A DNA stretch of 64,000 nucleotides from Comamonadaceae bacterium (lineage in GTDB: Bacteria; Pseudomonadota; Gammaproteobacteria; Burkholderiales; Burkholderiaceae_C): assembly GCA_027488255.1 (NCBI GenBank), contig JAIYBZ010000029.1:303643-367642 (forward strand). Reading direction: 5' to 3'. This document shows, piece after piece, positions 54,528 through 64,000 of this stretch (within the stretch, counting starts at the first letter, position 1; each line of letters begins with the position of its first letter). The notes below the pieces were generated by a model. The model ran no database searches, was not told the origin of the DNA, and saw nothing but the letters and a program-made list of their open reading frames with translations. The position numbers and the translations under genes were made by a program.

Positions 54528-55817
54528 TCACGGAGAGAGGTGTTTGGCTTGCAATCGCGGGGTGCCGTCTTGCAAAACACCGCCCACGGTATAGAAGGAG
54601 CCAAAGACCACAATTCTATCAGCCGGGTCAGCCGCATCGATGGCGGCTTGCAGGGCCGCGACGGGGTTTGGATGCACGCTCGAATGGACATCTCGGCGGG
54701 TATTTTGGGCCTGCCAAGCCTGTTGCAAATCCGCCGCTTTGGCCGCCCTCGGCAGGGGCAAATCGGTGAAATACCACTTGTCCACCATGGGGCTGACACT
54801 TTGCAGCATGGGCAAGAGGTCTTTGTCAGCCATGGCGCCCAGTACCGCATGGGTGGTGGGATAAAAGCCCATGGCATCGAGGTTGACGGCCAAAGCCGCG
54901 ACCGAATGGGGGTTGTGCGCCACATCCAGCACCAGCACTGGTTGCCCGGGCACGATCTGAAAACGGCCAGGCAACTCGACCATCGCCAGACCATTGCGCA
55001 CCGCCTGTGCGGTGACCGGGATGCGCTGGCGCAAAGCGTCTAAAGCTGCCAACACGCCCGAAGCGTTGATCAACTGGTTGGCCCCGCGCAACGCCGGATA
55101 CGCCATGCCGCTGTATCGACGACCACGGCCGGCCCAGGCCCATTGCTGCTTGTCGCCTGAAAAATTGAAATCTTTGCCAAATTGCCACAACTCAGCCCCA
55201 ATCGAAGCGGCATGGTCAATGACGCTTTGGGGCGGCACCGGGTCACTCACGATGACCGGCCGACCGGCGCGCATGATGCCGGCCTTTTCGAAGCCGATGG
55301 TTTCGCGGTCTTTGCCCAAAATAGCGGCGTGGTCGATGTCGACGCTGGTGATCACAGCGCAGTCGGCGTCAATGATGTTGACGGCGTCCAAGCGCCCGCC
55401 CATGCCCACTTCCAAAATGGCCACATCCAAACCGGCCTGAGACATCATGTGCAAGATCGCCAAGGTGCTGAACTCAAAATAAGTCAGGCTGACTTCGCCA
55501 CGAGCGGCCTCGACCACCGCAAACGCCTCGGCAAAGGCTTCGGCAGAGGCCGACTCGCCATGCAAGCGGCAGCGTTCTTCGAAATGCACCAAATGGGGCG
55601 ATGTGTACACCCCCGTGCGGTAACCGGCCTGCAACAAAACCGCCTCGAGCATGGCGCAAGTCGAGCCTTTGCCGTTGGTGCCCGCCACCGTGATCACGGG
55701 GCAGTCAAAACGCAAATCCATCTTGGCGGCCACACTTTTGACGCGATCAAGCCCCATCTCAATGGCCACGGGGTGCAGTTGTTCGGCCCAATGGAGCCAT
55801 TCCTGTAAAGTCTTCAT
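54528..55817 (-). CDS. folC: Bifunctional folylpolyglutamate/dihydrofolate synthase
   Basis: A 429-residue Mur-ligase-fold enzyme starting MKTLQEWLHWAEQ at 55817; the upstream in-frame extension to 56183 is non-coding-like and overlaps the divergent ArsC-type gene. The P-loop is VAGTNGKGSTCAML, then YTSPHLVHFEERC and VGMGGRLDAVN. It adds glutamate to dihydropteroate and to folates. It opens the folC-dedD-cvpA-purF set. Confidence 0.94.
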   Translation of the reverse strand: MKTLQEWLHWAEQLHPVAIEMGLDRVKSVAAKMDLRFDCPVITVAGTNGKGSTCAMLEAVLLQAGYRTGVYTSPHLVHFEERCRLHGESASAEAFAEAFAVVEAARGEVSLTYFEFSTLAILHMMSQAGLDVAILEVGMGGRLDAVNIIDADCAVITSVDIDHAAILGKDRETIGFEKAGIMRAGRPVIVSDPVPPQSVIDHAASIGAELWQFGKDFNFSGDKQQWAWAGRGRRYSGMAYPALRGANQLINASGVLAALDALRQRIPVTAQAVRNGLAMVELPGRFQIVPGQPVLVLDVAHNPHSVAALAVNLDAMGFYPTTHAVLGAMADKDLLPMLQSVSPMVDKWYFTDLPLPRAAKAADLQQAWQAQNTRRDVHSSVHPNPVAALQAAIDAADPADRIVVFGSFYTVGGVLQDGTPRLQAKHLSP

Positions 55818-55922
55818 AGGCGGCGATTGTCGCCCAGACGGGGCGATGCGCCAGCGGTCCTGCCCGGTCCACCCTTTCCATTTCAGCCCTTTTTCACCCC
55901 CCCTTTCACCTTGTTGATTCCC

Positions 55923-56270
55923 ATGCATCCCTTGGTTTACGGCATTCCCAATTGCGACACTGTTAAAAAGGCCCGCACTTGGCTGGCCGAGCACGGCTGG
56001 ACCGCTGCTTTTCACGACTTCAAAAAGCAAGGCGTTCCCGCGGCCGAGCTCGACCATTGGCTTGACCAGCTGGGCTGGGAAACCGTGCTCAACCGCAAAG
56101 GCACCACTTGGCGAAAACTGGACGCCCCTGTGCAAACCAGCGTGACCGACAAGCAGAGCGCCAAACTCGTCATGCTGGCCCACGCCAGCACCATCAAGCG
56201 TCCAGTGATTGTTTGGCCGTCAGGCCAAGTGACGGTGGGCTTTGATCCCGAAAAATGGCCCACGCCATAA
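55923..56270 (+). CDS. ArsC/Spx-family reductase-like protein
   Basis: A 115-residue thioredoxin-fold protein starting MHPLVYGIPNCDTVKKARTW, with a single Cys at the active-site position as in YffB-type ArsC relatives. LNRKGTTWRKL and IKRPVIVWP are also conserved in that group. Arsenate reduction is unlikely to be its main role; a glutathione-dependent reductase is the usual suggestion. The in-frame extension to 55827 overlaps the folC promoter region and is rejected. Confidence 0.88.
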   Translation: MHPLVYGIPNCDTVKKARTWLAEHGWTAAFHDFKKQGVPAAELDHWLDQLGWETVLNRKGTTWRKLDAPVQTSVTDKQSAKLVMLAHASTIKRPVIVWPSGQVTVGFDPEKWPTP

Positions 56271-56436
56271 CAGCGGGCATAAAAGGTCGGACGGAAAAGG
56301 TCTTATGTATGTATGTATGGACCGTCCAGCACCTCAGGCCGAGTAACTTCTTGTCACAAAACTTTACGTTTGCACACGCACACCCAGGGGTTCTCGGGCC
56401 TACACTGCCGCTCAGATTCACTTCCCTGTGGACACC

Positions 56437-57108
56437 ATGAAAACACTCGCCATCGCCAGTTTGTTGTGCTTGAGCACTGTAGGGGCCAGCGCCCAAGAGG
56501 TCGGCCAAGTGACCTCGCGCACCCCGGTTTACCAACAAGTGGCCATGCCTCGCCAAACCTGTACGCCCAGCGCTGCGGTGGTACCGGCACAAAACTCAGG
56601 TGGCGGCGCCCTCATCGGCGCCATTGCTGGCGGCTTGATTGGCAGCCAATTTGGCGGACGAGACAACCGAGGCATCGCCACCATGGCGGGCGTGATCGGC
56701 GGCGCGGTGATTGGCGACAGGGCTGAAACCCAAAACAACACCCCGATCGCCACCACCACATGCACCACACAAACGGTCTATGAAAACCGCTTGGTGGGCT
56801 ACAACGTGGTCTACGAATACGCCGGCCGCCAATACCAAGTGCAATGGCCGCAAGACCCCGGCCCCACCATCCCCTTGCAAGTCACTCCAGTGGGCACGCC
56901 GCGCACGGAGTCATTGACGCAGCACAACCCCAATTTCACCACCTACACCGTGACTTCTGGGCCTGCACCGGCCCCCGTGACTGTGGTCCAAGAGCCCCGA
57001 GTGGTGTATGTGCCTGCGCCTGTTTACCGCGTCAGTCCCCCGGTCTACTCTCACATCGACCGGAATTGGGGTTGGAGCAGTCGCCACCGGCACTCTCACT
57101 GGCGTTGA
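56437..57108 (+). CDS. Glycine-zipper 2TM domain outer-membrane-associated protein
   Basis: A 223-residue secreted protein with signal peptide MKTLAIASLLCLSTVGASAQ. A glycine-zipper segment (about 65-100, GGALIGAIAGGLIGSQFGG) resembles the rickettsial 17-kDa antigen/SlyB family. The C-terminal half is Pro/Tyr-rich and ends in a His/Arg tail. There is no lipobox Cys. Probably an envelope-structure protein; exact role unknown. Confidence 0.8.
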   Translation: MKTLAIASLLCLSTVGASAQEVGQVTSRTPVYQQVAMPRQTCTPSAAVVPAQNSGGGALIGAIAGGLIGSQFGGRDNRGIATMAGVIGGAVIGDRAETQNNTPIATTTCTTQTVYENRLVGYNVVYEYAGRQYQVQWPQDPGPTIPLQVTPVGTPRTESLTQHNPNFTTYTVTSGPAPAPVTVVQEPRVVYVPAPVYRVSPPVYSHIDRNWGWSSRHRHSHWR

Positions 57109-57188
57109 ACGTGCCGCATGGGCCGTCTCTGGCCCGGCAAGCTGAAGGGACCTGCGGTCTGCCCTAAAATGGGGTGCTTGATCGAACT

Positions 57189-57214
57189 AAAGGGCGTTTC
57201 AAGACGCCCTTTTC
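57189..57214 (+). terminator. Rho-independent terminator
   Basis: Stem AAGGGCGT/ACGCCCTT with a 6-nt loop and a short T run. It separates the glycine-zipper gene from ppnP. Confidence 0.65.
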
Positions 57215-57252
57215 CATTGCTGCGGAACAGCCCGCTTCAGGAAACACCACCC

Positions 57253-57570
57253 ATGACCACCGAAAAAATCGACGGCGTCTCCGTCAAAACCCAAGCCAAT
57301 GTTTACTTTGATGGCAAATGCGTCAGCCACAGCCTGACCCAGCCCAACGGCACCCAGCTCTCGGTCGGCGTGATCTTGCCCGCCACTTTGACCTTCAACA
57401 CCGGCGCGCCTGAAATCATGGAGTGCGTGGGTGGCTCTTGCGAATACAAACTCGCTGGCAGCAACGAGTGGGTGAAATCAAGCGCCGGTGAAAAATTCAG
57501 CGTTCCCGGCAACTCCAAGTTTGACATCCGCGTGACCGAGCCCTACCACTACATCTGCCACTTCGGTTAA
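57253..57570 (+). CDS. ppnP: Pyrimidine/purine nucleoside phosphorylase (DUF1255, PpnP-type)
   Basis: A 105-residue small cupin starting MTTEKIDGVSVKTQANVYFDG. GVILPATLTFNTGAPEIMECVGG and the C-terminal FDIRVTEPYHYICHF match PpnP (YaiE). It splits nucleosides with phosphate. The longer frame to 57118 crosses the terminator and is rejected. argG starts 22 bp downstream. Confidence 0.92.
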   Translation: MTTEKIDGVSVKTQANVYFDGKCVSHSLTQPNGTQLSVGVILPATLTFNTGAPEIMECVGGSCEYKLAGSNEWVKSSAGEKFSVPGNSKFDIRVTEPYHYICHFG

Positions 57571-58932
<1,362 letters not shown>

Positions 58933-58948
58933 CTTTTTTGCCCTTTAC

Positions 58949-58974
58949 GAAAAACGGCCTCAGGGCCGTTTTTT
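58949..58974. terminator. Bidirectional terminator between argG and murB
   Basis: Stem AAAACGGCC/GGCCGTTTT with loop TCAG, A/T flanked on both sides, between the convergent argG and murB genes. Confidence 0.88.
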
Positions 58975-58982
58975 CATGGGCG

Positions 58983-60035
58983 TCAAATCACCACGGGCTC
59001 AGGCTCCAGCATGATGCCAAAGCGCTCATACACGCTGGTCTGAATGGCTTTGGCCAAGGTCATGACCTCGCCGCCGGTACAGGGGTTCTCTCGCCCACCT
59101 CGGTTCACCAGCACCAGCGCCTGTTTTTCGTAAACCCCCGCATGCCCCACGGACTTGCCTTTCCAGCCGCAAGCATCGATCAACCAGCCCGCGGCCAGTT
59201 TGATGCTGCCATCGGGCATGGGGTAATGCACCACCTTGGGATCGCGGGCGATGATGTCGGCGCACTGCTCGGGGGTGACGGTTGGGTTTTTAAAAAAGCT
59301 ACCGGCATTGCCCAGCACTTGCGGGTCGGGCAATTTGGCGCGGCGAATGGCGCACACCCAGTCAAAAATCTGCTGCGCCGTGGGCTGCTGAATGCCTGTT
59401 TCGGCCATCTTGCGTTCCAGGTCGAGGTAACCCAACTCGGGTTTCCAGCGTTTGGCCAGCGCAAAGCGCACCCGCAAAATCACGGCACGGCCAGCCAAGC
59501 CCAAACCTTCAGGGCCCGCCGAAGCATGTTTGAACACCGAATCGCGGTAGCTGAAGCCGCATTGCGCGGCATCCAAGGTGAACAGTTGGCCGGTGAACAA
59601 GTCCATGGCATCGAGCGATTCAAACCGGTCTTGCAACTCCACGCCGTAAGCGCCGATGTTTTGCACCGGCGAGGCGCCCACGGTGCCGGGAATCAAGGCC
59701 AAGTTTTCCAAGCCCGGATACCCCTGCTGCAACGACCACGCCACCAAGTCGTGCCAGTTTTCTCCAGCGCCCGCCTCGATCACCCAATGCTTGTTGGTTT
59801 CAGACACCAAGCGCATGCCCGGCACCTCGACCTTGAGCACCAAGGCCTTGACGTCCCCTGTCAACACCACGTTGCTTCCGCCGCCCAAGACCTGGCGCGG
59901 CAATGTGATCAATTGGGGGTCGGCCAGCACAGCCAACAAGTCGGCCTCAGAGCGCACCCGCACCAAAGCCTGCGCTTTGGCGGCAATGCCGAACGTGTTG
60001 TACGGCTGCAAGGGGACATTTTTCTCCAGGTTCAT
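58983..60035 (-). CDS. murB: UDP-N-acetylenolpyruvoylglucosamine reductase
   Basis: A 350-residue type I MurB. The FAD-binding part has [14 protein letters not shown] and [14 protein letters not shown], followed by [30 protein letters not shown] and the C-terminal NAGSFFKNP carrying the catalytic Ser. It makes UDP-MurNAc for peptidoglycan. It is divergent from yajQ across 40 bp. Confidence 0.96.
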   Translation of the reverse strand: MNLEKNVPLQPYNTFGIAAKAQALVRVRSEADLLAVLADPQLITLPRQVLGGGSNVVLTGDVKALVLKVEVPGMRLVSETNKHWVIEAGAGENWHDLVAWSLQQGYPGLENLALIPGTVGASPVQNIGAYGVELQDRFESLDAMDLFTGQLFTLDAAQCGFSYRDSVFKHASAGPEGLGLAGRAVILRVRFALAKRWKPELGYLDLERKMAETGIQQPTAQQIFDWVCAIRRAKLPDPQVLGNAGSFFKNPTVTPEQCADIIARDPKVVHYPMPDGSIKLAAGWLIDACGWKGKSVGHAGVYEKQALVLVNRGGRENPCTGGEVMTLAKAIQTSVYERFGIMLEPEPVVI

Positions 60036-60075
60036 GGGAGAATTGTCGCATCCTCAACCTCTGATTTTTTCTGCC

Positions 60076-60561
60076 ATGCCCTCGTTTGATACCGTTTGCG
60101 AACCCAATATGGTCGAAGTGCGCAACGCCGTTGACACTTCCGCCAAAGAAATTGGCACCCGTTTTGACTTCAAAGGCACCTCGGCCAACATCGAGCTCAA
60201 GGACAAAGAGATCACGATGTTCGGCGATGCCGAATTTCAACTCACGCAAGTCGAAGACATCTTGCGCAACAAGCTGACCAAGCGCAATGTCGATGTGCGG
60301 TTTTTGGACATTGGCAAGGTTGAAAAGATCGGCGGCGACAAGGTCAAGCAAGTCATCAAGGTGAAAAACGGCATCGAGACCGAAGACGCCAAAAAAATTA
60401 CCAAGGTGATCAAAGAGAGCAAGCTGAAAGTGCAAGCCTCCATTCAAGGCGATGCCGTGCGGGTGACCGGCGCCAAGCGCGACGATTTGCAAGCGGCCAT
60501 GGCGCTGTTGCGCAAAGACATGCCCGACTTGCCCCTGTCGTTCGACAATTTCCGGGATTGA
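60076..60561 (+). CDS. YajQ family nucleotide (cyclic di-GMP)-binding protein
   Basis: A 161-residue protein beginning [20 protein letters not shown], the invariant YajQ start, with two ferredoxin-like domains. Family members bind c-di-GMP in Xanthomonas and Pseudomonas and act as transcriptional co-regulators. The in-frame extension back to 59656 runs antisense through murB and is rejected. Confidence 0.93.
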   Translation: MPSFDTVCEPNMVEVRNAVDTSAKEIGTRFDFKGTSANIELKDKEITMFGDAEFQLTQVEDILRNKLTKRNVDVRFLDIGKVEKIGGDKVKQVIKVKNGIETEDAKKITKVIKESKLKVQASIQGDAVRVTGAKRDDLQAAMALLRKDMPDLPLSFDNFRD

Positions 60562-60585
60562 TCGTCCGGGGAAAAACGCCCTGAA

Positions 60586-61356
60586 TCAAATCGAGCGGGA
60601 CTGTGGCTTCCCCAACTCGGGGTCGTCCAGAAAACCGCCCGAGCGCAAGGTCACCACCAGAGTGTCGCGCCAACCGCCGGCCACCTCGGGCTGGATGGGC
60701 GTGGTCTCGTGAATCACCCGACTGTCGTCCAACATCAACAAAGACCAAGGCTCGGTCAAGGTGAAACGCTGACCACGCGGGCTGTCCATGTCAAACACCC
60801 GCGTTTCCCCGCCCTTGATGCCATGACGGCCCACCAGAAAAACCGCCACCCAATTCACGCCATCTCGGTGTGCGCCCTCGGGGGTCGGCCGGCCAATGCC
60901 GTCGGTGGTGTCAATGCGAAACTGGTGCGCTTCGGTGAACCAGGTTTGTGGGCCCTGCAAAGCCGACGCCACGCCAGCCAAGCCACGCAGCAGCGCTGAC
61001 CAAGCCTCATGCTGCGCCACAGCGGGGGCAATCGGCTCAAACCAGCGCTGCATACCGCCATGCAGCGCGTTGTAGGACAAAGGTTGCCAATGCGCCCGGT
61101 GCGGCATGGCCTGCAGTTGGTGGGCGCTCACCTCGTAGCTGGCATGTCGGCGGCGGCGGTAGCGGCCACCGTCCTTCAAGTACAGGTCTGGCGGCAGATC
61201 ATTCCAACTGGCTTCAAGGGCTTGCAAGGCCTCTGTCTTCACGCCCGACAAAGCACTCACGCTTGCGGCACTCAGCACCGCAAAACCTTGCCCAGCCAAA
61301 GTGGCATTGAGCCGATCAGGGGCGGTCAAAGGGGGCTGCAACGCTTGTTGGGGCAT
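60586..61356 (-). CDS. 2OG-Fe dioxygenase of the isoleucine-dioxygenase (IDO) family
   Basis: A 256-residue protein starting MPQQALQPPLTAPDRLN at 61356. The iron triad is visible in EGAHRDGVNW (His-x-Asp) and VIHETTPI (distal His), with the 2-oxoglutarate Arg in WRDTLVVTLR. This matches PF10014, which includes Bacillus thuringiensis L-isoleucine dioxygenase; family members hydroxylate free aliphatic amino acids or oxidise methionine sulfur. It lies about 85 bp from the methionine synthase gene on the same strand. Substrate unknown. Confidence 0.82.
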   Translation of the reverse strand: MPQQALQPPLTAPDRLNATLAGQGFAVLSAASVSALSGVKTEALQALEASWNDLPPDLYLKDGGRYRRRRHASYEVSAHQLQAMPHRAHWQPLSYNALHGGMQRWFEPIAPAVAQHEAWSALLRGLAGVASALQGPQTWFTEAHQFRIDTTDGIGRPTPEGAHRDGVNWVAVFLVGRHGIKGGETRVFDMDSPRGQRFTLTEPWSLLMLDDSRVIHETTPIQPEVAGGWRDTLVVTLRSGGFLDDPELGKPQSRSI

Positions 61357-61441
61357 GAAAACGTCCGAAGAAATTTGGCAAGGCCGCGAGCATAACCCGC
61401 CCGGCTTCAGGAAGGGCCAGGGCCAGACTTCAGCCCAGACT

Positions 61442-62461
61442 TCAGGCGTAGCGCTGGCTGGCCAGTTTGGCGCCCTCTGCCAAGGCCTTGAGCTTGGCTT
61501 CGGCCACCGCACGGCTCATGGGGGCCAGGCCGCAATTGGTGCAGGCGATCAGCCTGTTTTTGGGCACAAATTGCAAAGCGCGTCCGATCGTGTCGGCAAT
61601 TTCTTCAGGGGTTTCAATGACCGGGTTGGCCACATCAATCACGCCCACCATCACGTCTTTGCCTTCCAGCAGTTGCATCAACTCCATGGGCACATGCGAG
61701 TGCATGCACTCCAAACTGACCTGTTGGATGCTGCTTTTGGCCAGCGCTGGGAACACCTTTTCGTATTGGCGCCACTCATGGCCCAAAGTTTCTTTCCATT
61801 TGTTGTTGGCCTCGATGCCGTAGCCGTAACAAATATGAACCGCCGTGGTGCACGTCAAGCCTTGCGCCGCACGCTCTAAGGCCTTGACGCCCCAATCGGC
61901 GGCTTCGTCCATGTAGACATTGAAGGCGGGCTCGTCAAACTGGATGATGTCCACGCCATCGGCCTGCAGCGCCAAGGCCTCTTGGTTCAACAACTCGGCA
62001 AAGGCCATGGCCATCTTGACCTTGTCGCCATAAAAACGGTCGGCCACCGTGTCGACAATGGTCATCGGCCCGGGCAAGGTGAATTTGAGTTTCTTTTGGG
62101 TGTGCGTGCGGGCCAATTGGGCCTCAAAAGCATGCACGCGCCCTTTCAAGCGCAGCGGCGCAATCACCTGCGGCACCTGCGCGTCGTAGCGGTTGTTGCG
62201 AATGCCCATGGTGACCTTGTTGACAAAGTCAATGCCCTCAACTTGCTCGACAAAGCCATGCACAAAGTGCTGGCGCGCCTGTTCGCCATCGCCAATCACA
62301 TCGAGTCCCGCATCTTCTTGGGCCTTGATCCACAGCAGCGTGGCATCGGCCTTGGCCTGTTGCAACTCTGGGCCTTGGGTGGTCCATTGCGGCCAGAGTT
62401 TCTCGGTCTCGGCCAACCAAGAAGGTTTGGGCAAACTGCCTGCGATCGCTGTGGTGAACAT
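61442..62461 (-). CDS. Methionine synthase, MetE C-terminal-type without folate N-domain
   Basis: A 339-residue protein equal to the catalytic C-terminal half of MetE, starting MFTTAIAGSLPKPSW behind a strong GAGGAG. Zinc ligands are visible: HICYG (His and Cys), SLECMHSH (Glu) and ACTNCGL (Cys). The N-terminal folate-handling domain of full-length MetE is absent, so the methyl donor may differ, as in the MesA-MesD 'core' methionine synthases. It follows the flavin-dependent oxidoreductase by 17 bp. Confidence 0.82.
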   Translation of the reverse strand: MFTTAIAGSLPKPSWLAETEKLWPQWTTQGPELQQAKADATLLWIKAQEDAGLDVIGDGEQARQHFVHGFVEQVEGIDFVNKVTMGIRNNRYDAQVPQVIAPLRLKGRVHAFEAQLARTHTQKKLKFTLPGPMTIVDTVADRFYGDKVKMAMAFAELLNQEALALQADGVDIIQFDEPAFNVYMDEAADWGVKALERAAQGLTCTTAVHICYGYGIEANNKWKETLGHEWRQYEKVFPALAKSSIQQVSLECMHSHVPMELMQLLEGKDVMVGVIDVANPVIETPEEIADTIGRALQFVPKNRLIACTNCGLAPMSRAVAEAKLKALAEGAKLASQRYA

Positions 62462-62478
62462 ACAAACTCCTCGATGTT

Positions 62479-63504
62479 TTAAATGGATTGCGCAGAGTTT
62501 GCCGCAAGCCCAAATTCTTGGGCGAGCACCTCGTAAGAACGCATTTGCGCTGCAGGGTCATGCGCCCACGTGATGATGACCAACTCGTCGACTTCCAATT
62601 GGGCTGCCAACTTTCTCAATTGCTTGCCCACTGTGCTGGCAGAGCCCACCAGCGCAGAATCGCGCAAGCGCGCCAGTGCAAGCTGCTCTGCAGGGCTGTA
62701 GTCTCGCAGGGCGTCTTCGGGCGCCAACAGCGGGCCTATGCGGCCCAAATTGCGGTCCATTTTCCAGCGGGCGCGGCTTTCAAACAAATGCATGGCTTCT
62801 GCGTCGGTGTCGGCCGCCAAGGCCCACACACACACGGTGGCCTGGGGCTTTTGCAGTACCGCACTCGGGCGAAAACTGTGCCGATAAATCTCCAGTGCCT
62901 CCGCAGCGCCCTGCCCATCGGTGATGAAATAAGCGAACGCATAAGGCAAACCCAAATGCCCCGCCAATTGGGCACCGTAATCAGAGCTGCCCAGCATCCA
63001 CACGGTGGGCACGCTGGCAGATTGGGGATAGGCCAAAACATTGTGCCCAGGGTGTTGCGGCGGCATATTTTGCCCAGTGACCCAGGCCTGCAACTCCATC
63101 ACTTGCTGTGGAAAACGCTCGGCAGCATGGCGGTCGGGATTCAGCACTTGCGCGGTACGGCCATCGCTGCCAGGGGCACGGCCCACACCCAAATCGATAC
63201 GACCTGGCGCCAATGCTTCCAGCACGCGAAACTGCTCGGCCACCTTCAACGCCGAATAGTGCGGCAACATGACGCCTGCACTACCCAAACGAATGCGCTG
63301 AGTACGAGCGGCTATTGCCGCCATCAACACCTCGGGGGCGGTTCCAACAATGCTGGGGTGGCTGTGGTGCTCACTCACCCAAAAACGCGCGTACCCCCAA
63401 GCCTCTGCCTGTTGCGCCAACTCAAGCGTTTGTCGAATGGCCGCGTCCTGTCCGCGCCCTGAAGCCGCGACCGACTGATCAAGAATGGAAAGCTTCAAGC
63501 CCAT
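62479..63504 (-). CDS. LLM-class flavin-dependent oxidoreductase
   Basis: A 341-residue bacterial-luciferase-like TIM barrel (KLSILDQSVAASGRGQD, FWVSEHHSHPSIVG, LGSAGVMLPHYSALKVAEQF, DLGVGRAPGSDG). Such enzymes use reduced FMN and often oxygen. It is the upstream partner of the MetE-like gene, so the two are probably co-transcribed. Substrate unknown; one link to consider is the oxygen requirement of MesD-type methionine synthases. Confidence 0.88.
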   Translation of the reverse strand: MGLKLSILDQSVAASGRGQDAAIRQTLELAQQAEAWGYARFWVSEHHSHPSIVGTAPEVLMAAIAARTQRIRLGSAGVMLPHYSALKVAEQFRVLEALAPGRIDLGVGRAPGSDGRTAQVLNPDRHAAERFPQQVMELQAWVTGQNMPPQHPGHNVLAYPQSASVPTVWMLGSSDYGAQLAGHLGLPYAFAYFITDGQGAAEALEIYRHSFRPSAVLQKPQATVCVWALAADTDAEAMHLFESRARWKMDRNLGRIGPLLAPEDALRDYSPAEQLALARLRDSALVGSASTVGKQLRKLAAQLEVDELVIITWAHDPAAQMRSYEVLAQEFGLAANSAQSI

Positions 63505-63599
63505 GGCGTGCAGAGATCGTTATTTGTCAATAAAGTTTACGAGAGAAAAGACAAGCCCCTGCACTGACACCGAAAGATCTTGTCCCTGATTGAACAATC

Positions 63600-63641
63600 A
63601 AAAAAACAAAGGCCGCTAAGTGGTGAAACCCAGCGGCCTTT
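63600..63641 (-). terminator. Rho-independent terminator of ssrA
   Basis: Stem AAAGGCCGCT/AGCGGCCTTT with a 14-nt loop; on the minus strand it ends in a T-rich run (GTTTTTTT). It lies 11 bp after the tmRNA 3' end. Confidence 0.85.
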
Positions 63642-63652
63642 CAAGTTGCATA

Positions 63653-64000
63653 TGGTGGAGCTGGGGGGATTTGAACCCCCGTCCATAAGCCTTTTTCGTA
63701 CAGTTCTACATGTGTAGTCGTCTGATTTGAGTCTCGCCAAATGCACCGCGCAGCGACACGCTGAACACCCAGCCAGCACCCTTTTTTCTCACACCACACC
63801 AAGGTACCCGGTGTGATGCCAGCCCATATGTTTTACCTTGCAGCTAGGACTTTGAGGGCTTTAACCCCCTCATCACCCTAACCCAGCCTATCGGCCAACT
63901 GTTGCAAGGCTCACCGGATTAAGCGGCGAGTGCGAAACGTTCGTCGTTTGCAGTTAGTTTTTTTTCTGCTGTTTTACGAGGATCAGAACCTCGACATGCC
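63653..64000 (-). ncRNA. ssrA: Transfer-messenger RNA (tmRNA), 5' end beyond window
   Basis: The minus strand ends in a tRNA-like T arm and acceptor: GGACGGGGGTTCAAATCCCC then AGCTCCACCA (3' end at 63653). The tag frame at 63919-63951 reads ANDERFALAA followed by TAA, a normal proteobacterial degradation tag. It rescues stalled ribosomes together with SmpB. About 350 nt are seen; the 5' end lies just past position 64000. Confidence 0.95.

Overview
The window reads as a chromosomal segment of a GC-rich betaproteobacterium of the order Burkholderiales, most likely Comamonadaceae (Limnohabitans/Rhodoferax-like). The basis is gene order (purF-cvpA-dedD-folC; gltX followed by tRNA-Ala, -Glu and -Asp; pcm-rhodanese-tolC), the protein sequences, and a tmRNA with tag ANDERFALAA. 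No species is claimed.

Region by region. 1-8.3 kb is sugar-acid catabolism: a partial PLP amino-acid deaminase, a kdgK-dgoK-dgoA operon (De Ley-Doudoroff branch) and an edd-eda Entner-Doudoroff operon with a HexR-like site, with pirin, a DTW-domain tRNA modifier and glyoxalase I between them. 8.4-13.7 kb is general metabolism: pdxH, an AEC carrier, msrA, and a LysR gene divergent from glutaryl-CoA dehydrogenase. 13.8-21.2 kb carries a TetR-RND efflux operon followed by pcm, a rhodanese and tolC. 21.2-30.1 kb is cell-surface sugar chemistry: a sialic-acid-type neuA-neuB-neuC operon, an O-antigen ligase, two glycan-processing proteins, and two tandem Kdo-transferase (waaA-like) genes. The AT-rich middle of this block looks acquired. 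30.1-35.9 kb has a phosphohexomutase, ogt, a DMT exporter, an RlmN-like radical SAM enzyme, slyX and metK behind a structured leader. 35.9-44.4 kb is a three-gene type I secretion system followed by five stand-alone regulators.

44.56-48.68 kb is a compact island bounded by a perfect 27-bp direct repeat made from the 3' end of the tRNA-Asp gene. It holds a LysR regulator, an AlaX-type trans-editing protein, a 2-oxoglutarate/Fe(II) oxygenase resembling free-amino-acid hydroxylases/halogenases, a LysE exporter, and a small unknown gene split at a slippery A AAA AAG stop site. No integrase is present. I read the set as an amino-acid hydroxylation, export and tRNA-quality-control module; it is the best candidate here for an undescribed system.

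48.7-64 kb is housekeeping: tRNAs, gltX, metZ, purF-cvpA-dedD-folC, an ArsC-like protein, ppnP-argG, murB, yajQ, an IDO-type dioxygenase, a folate-domain-free methionine synthase with a flavin monooxygenase, and the 3' part of ssrA (tmRNA), which runs off the right edge.
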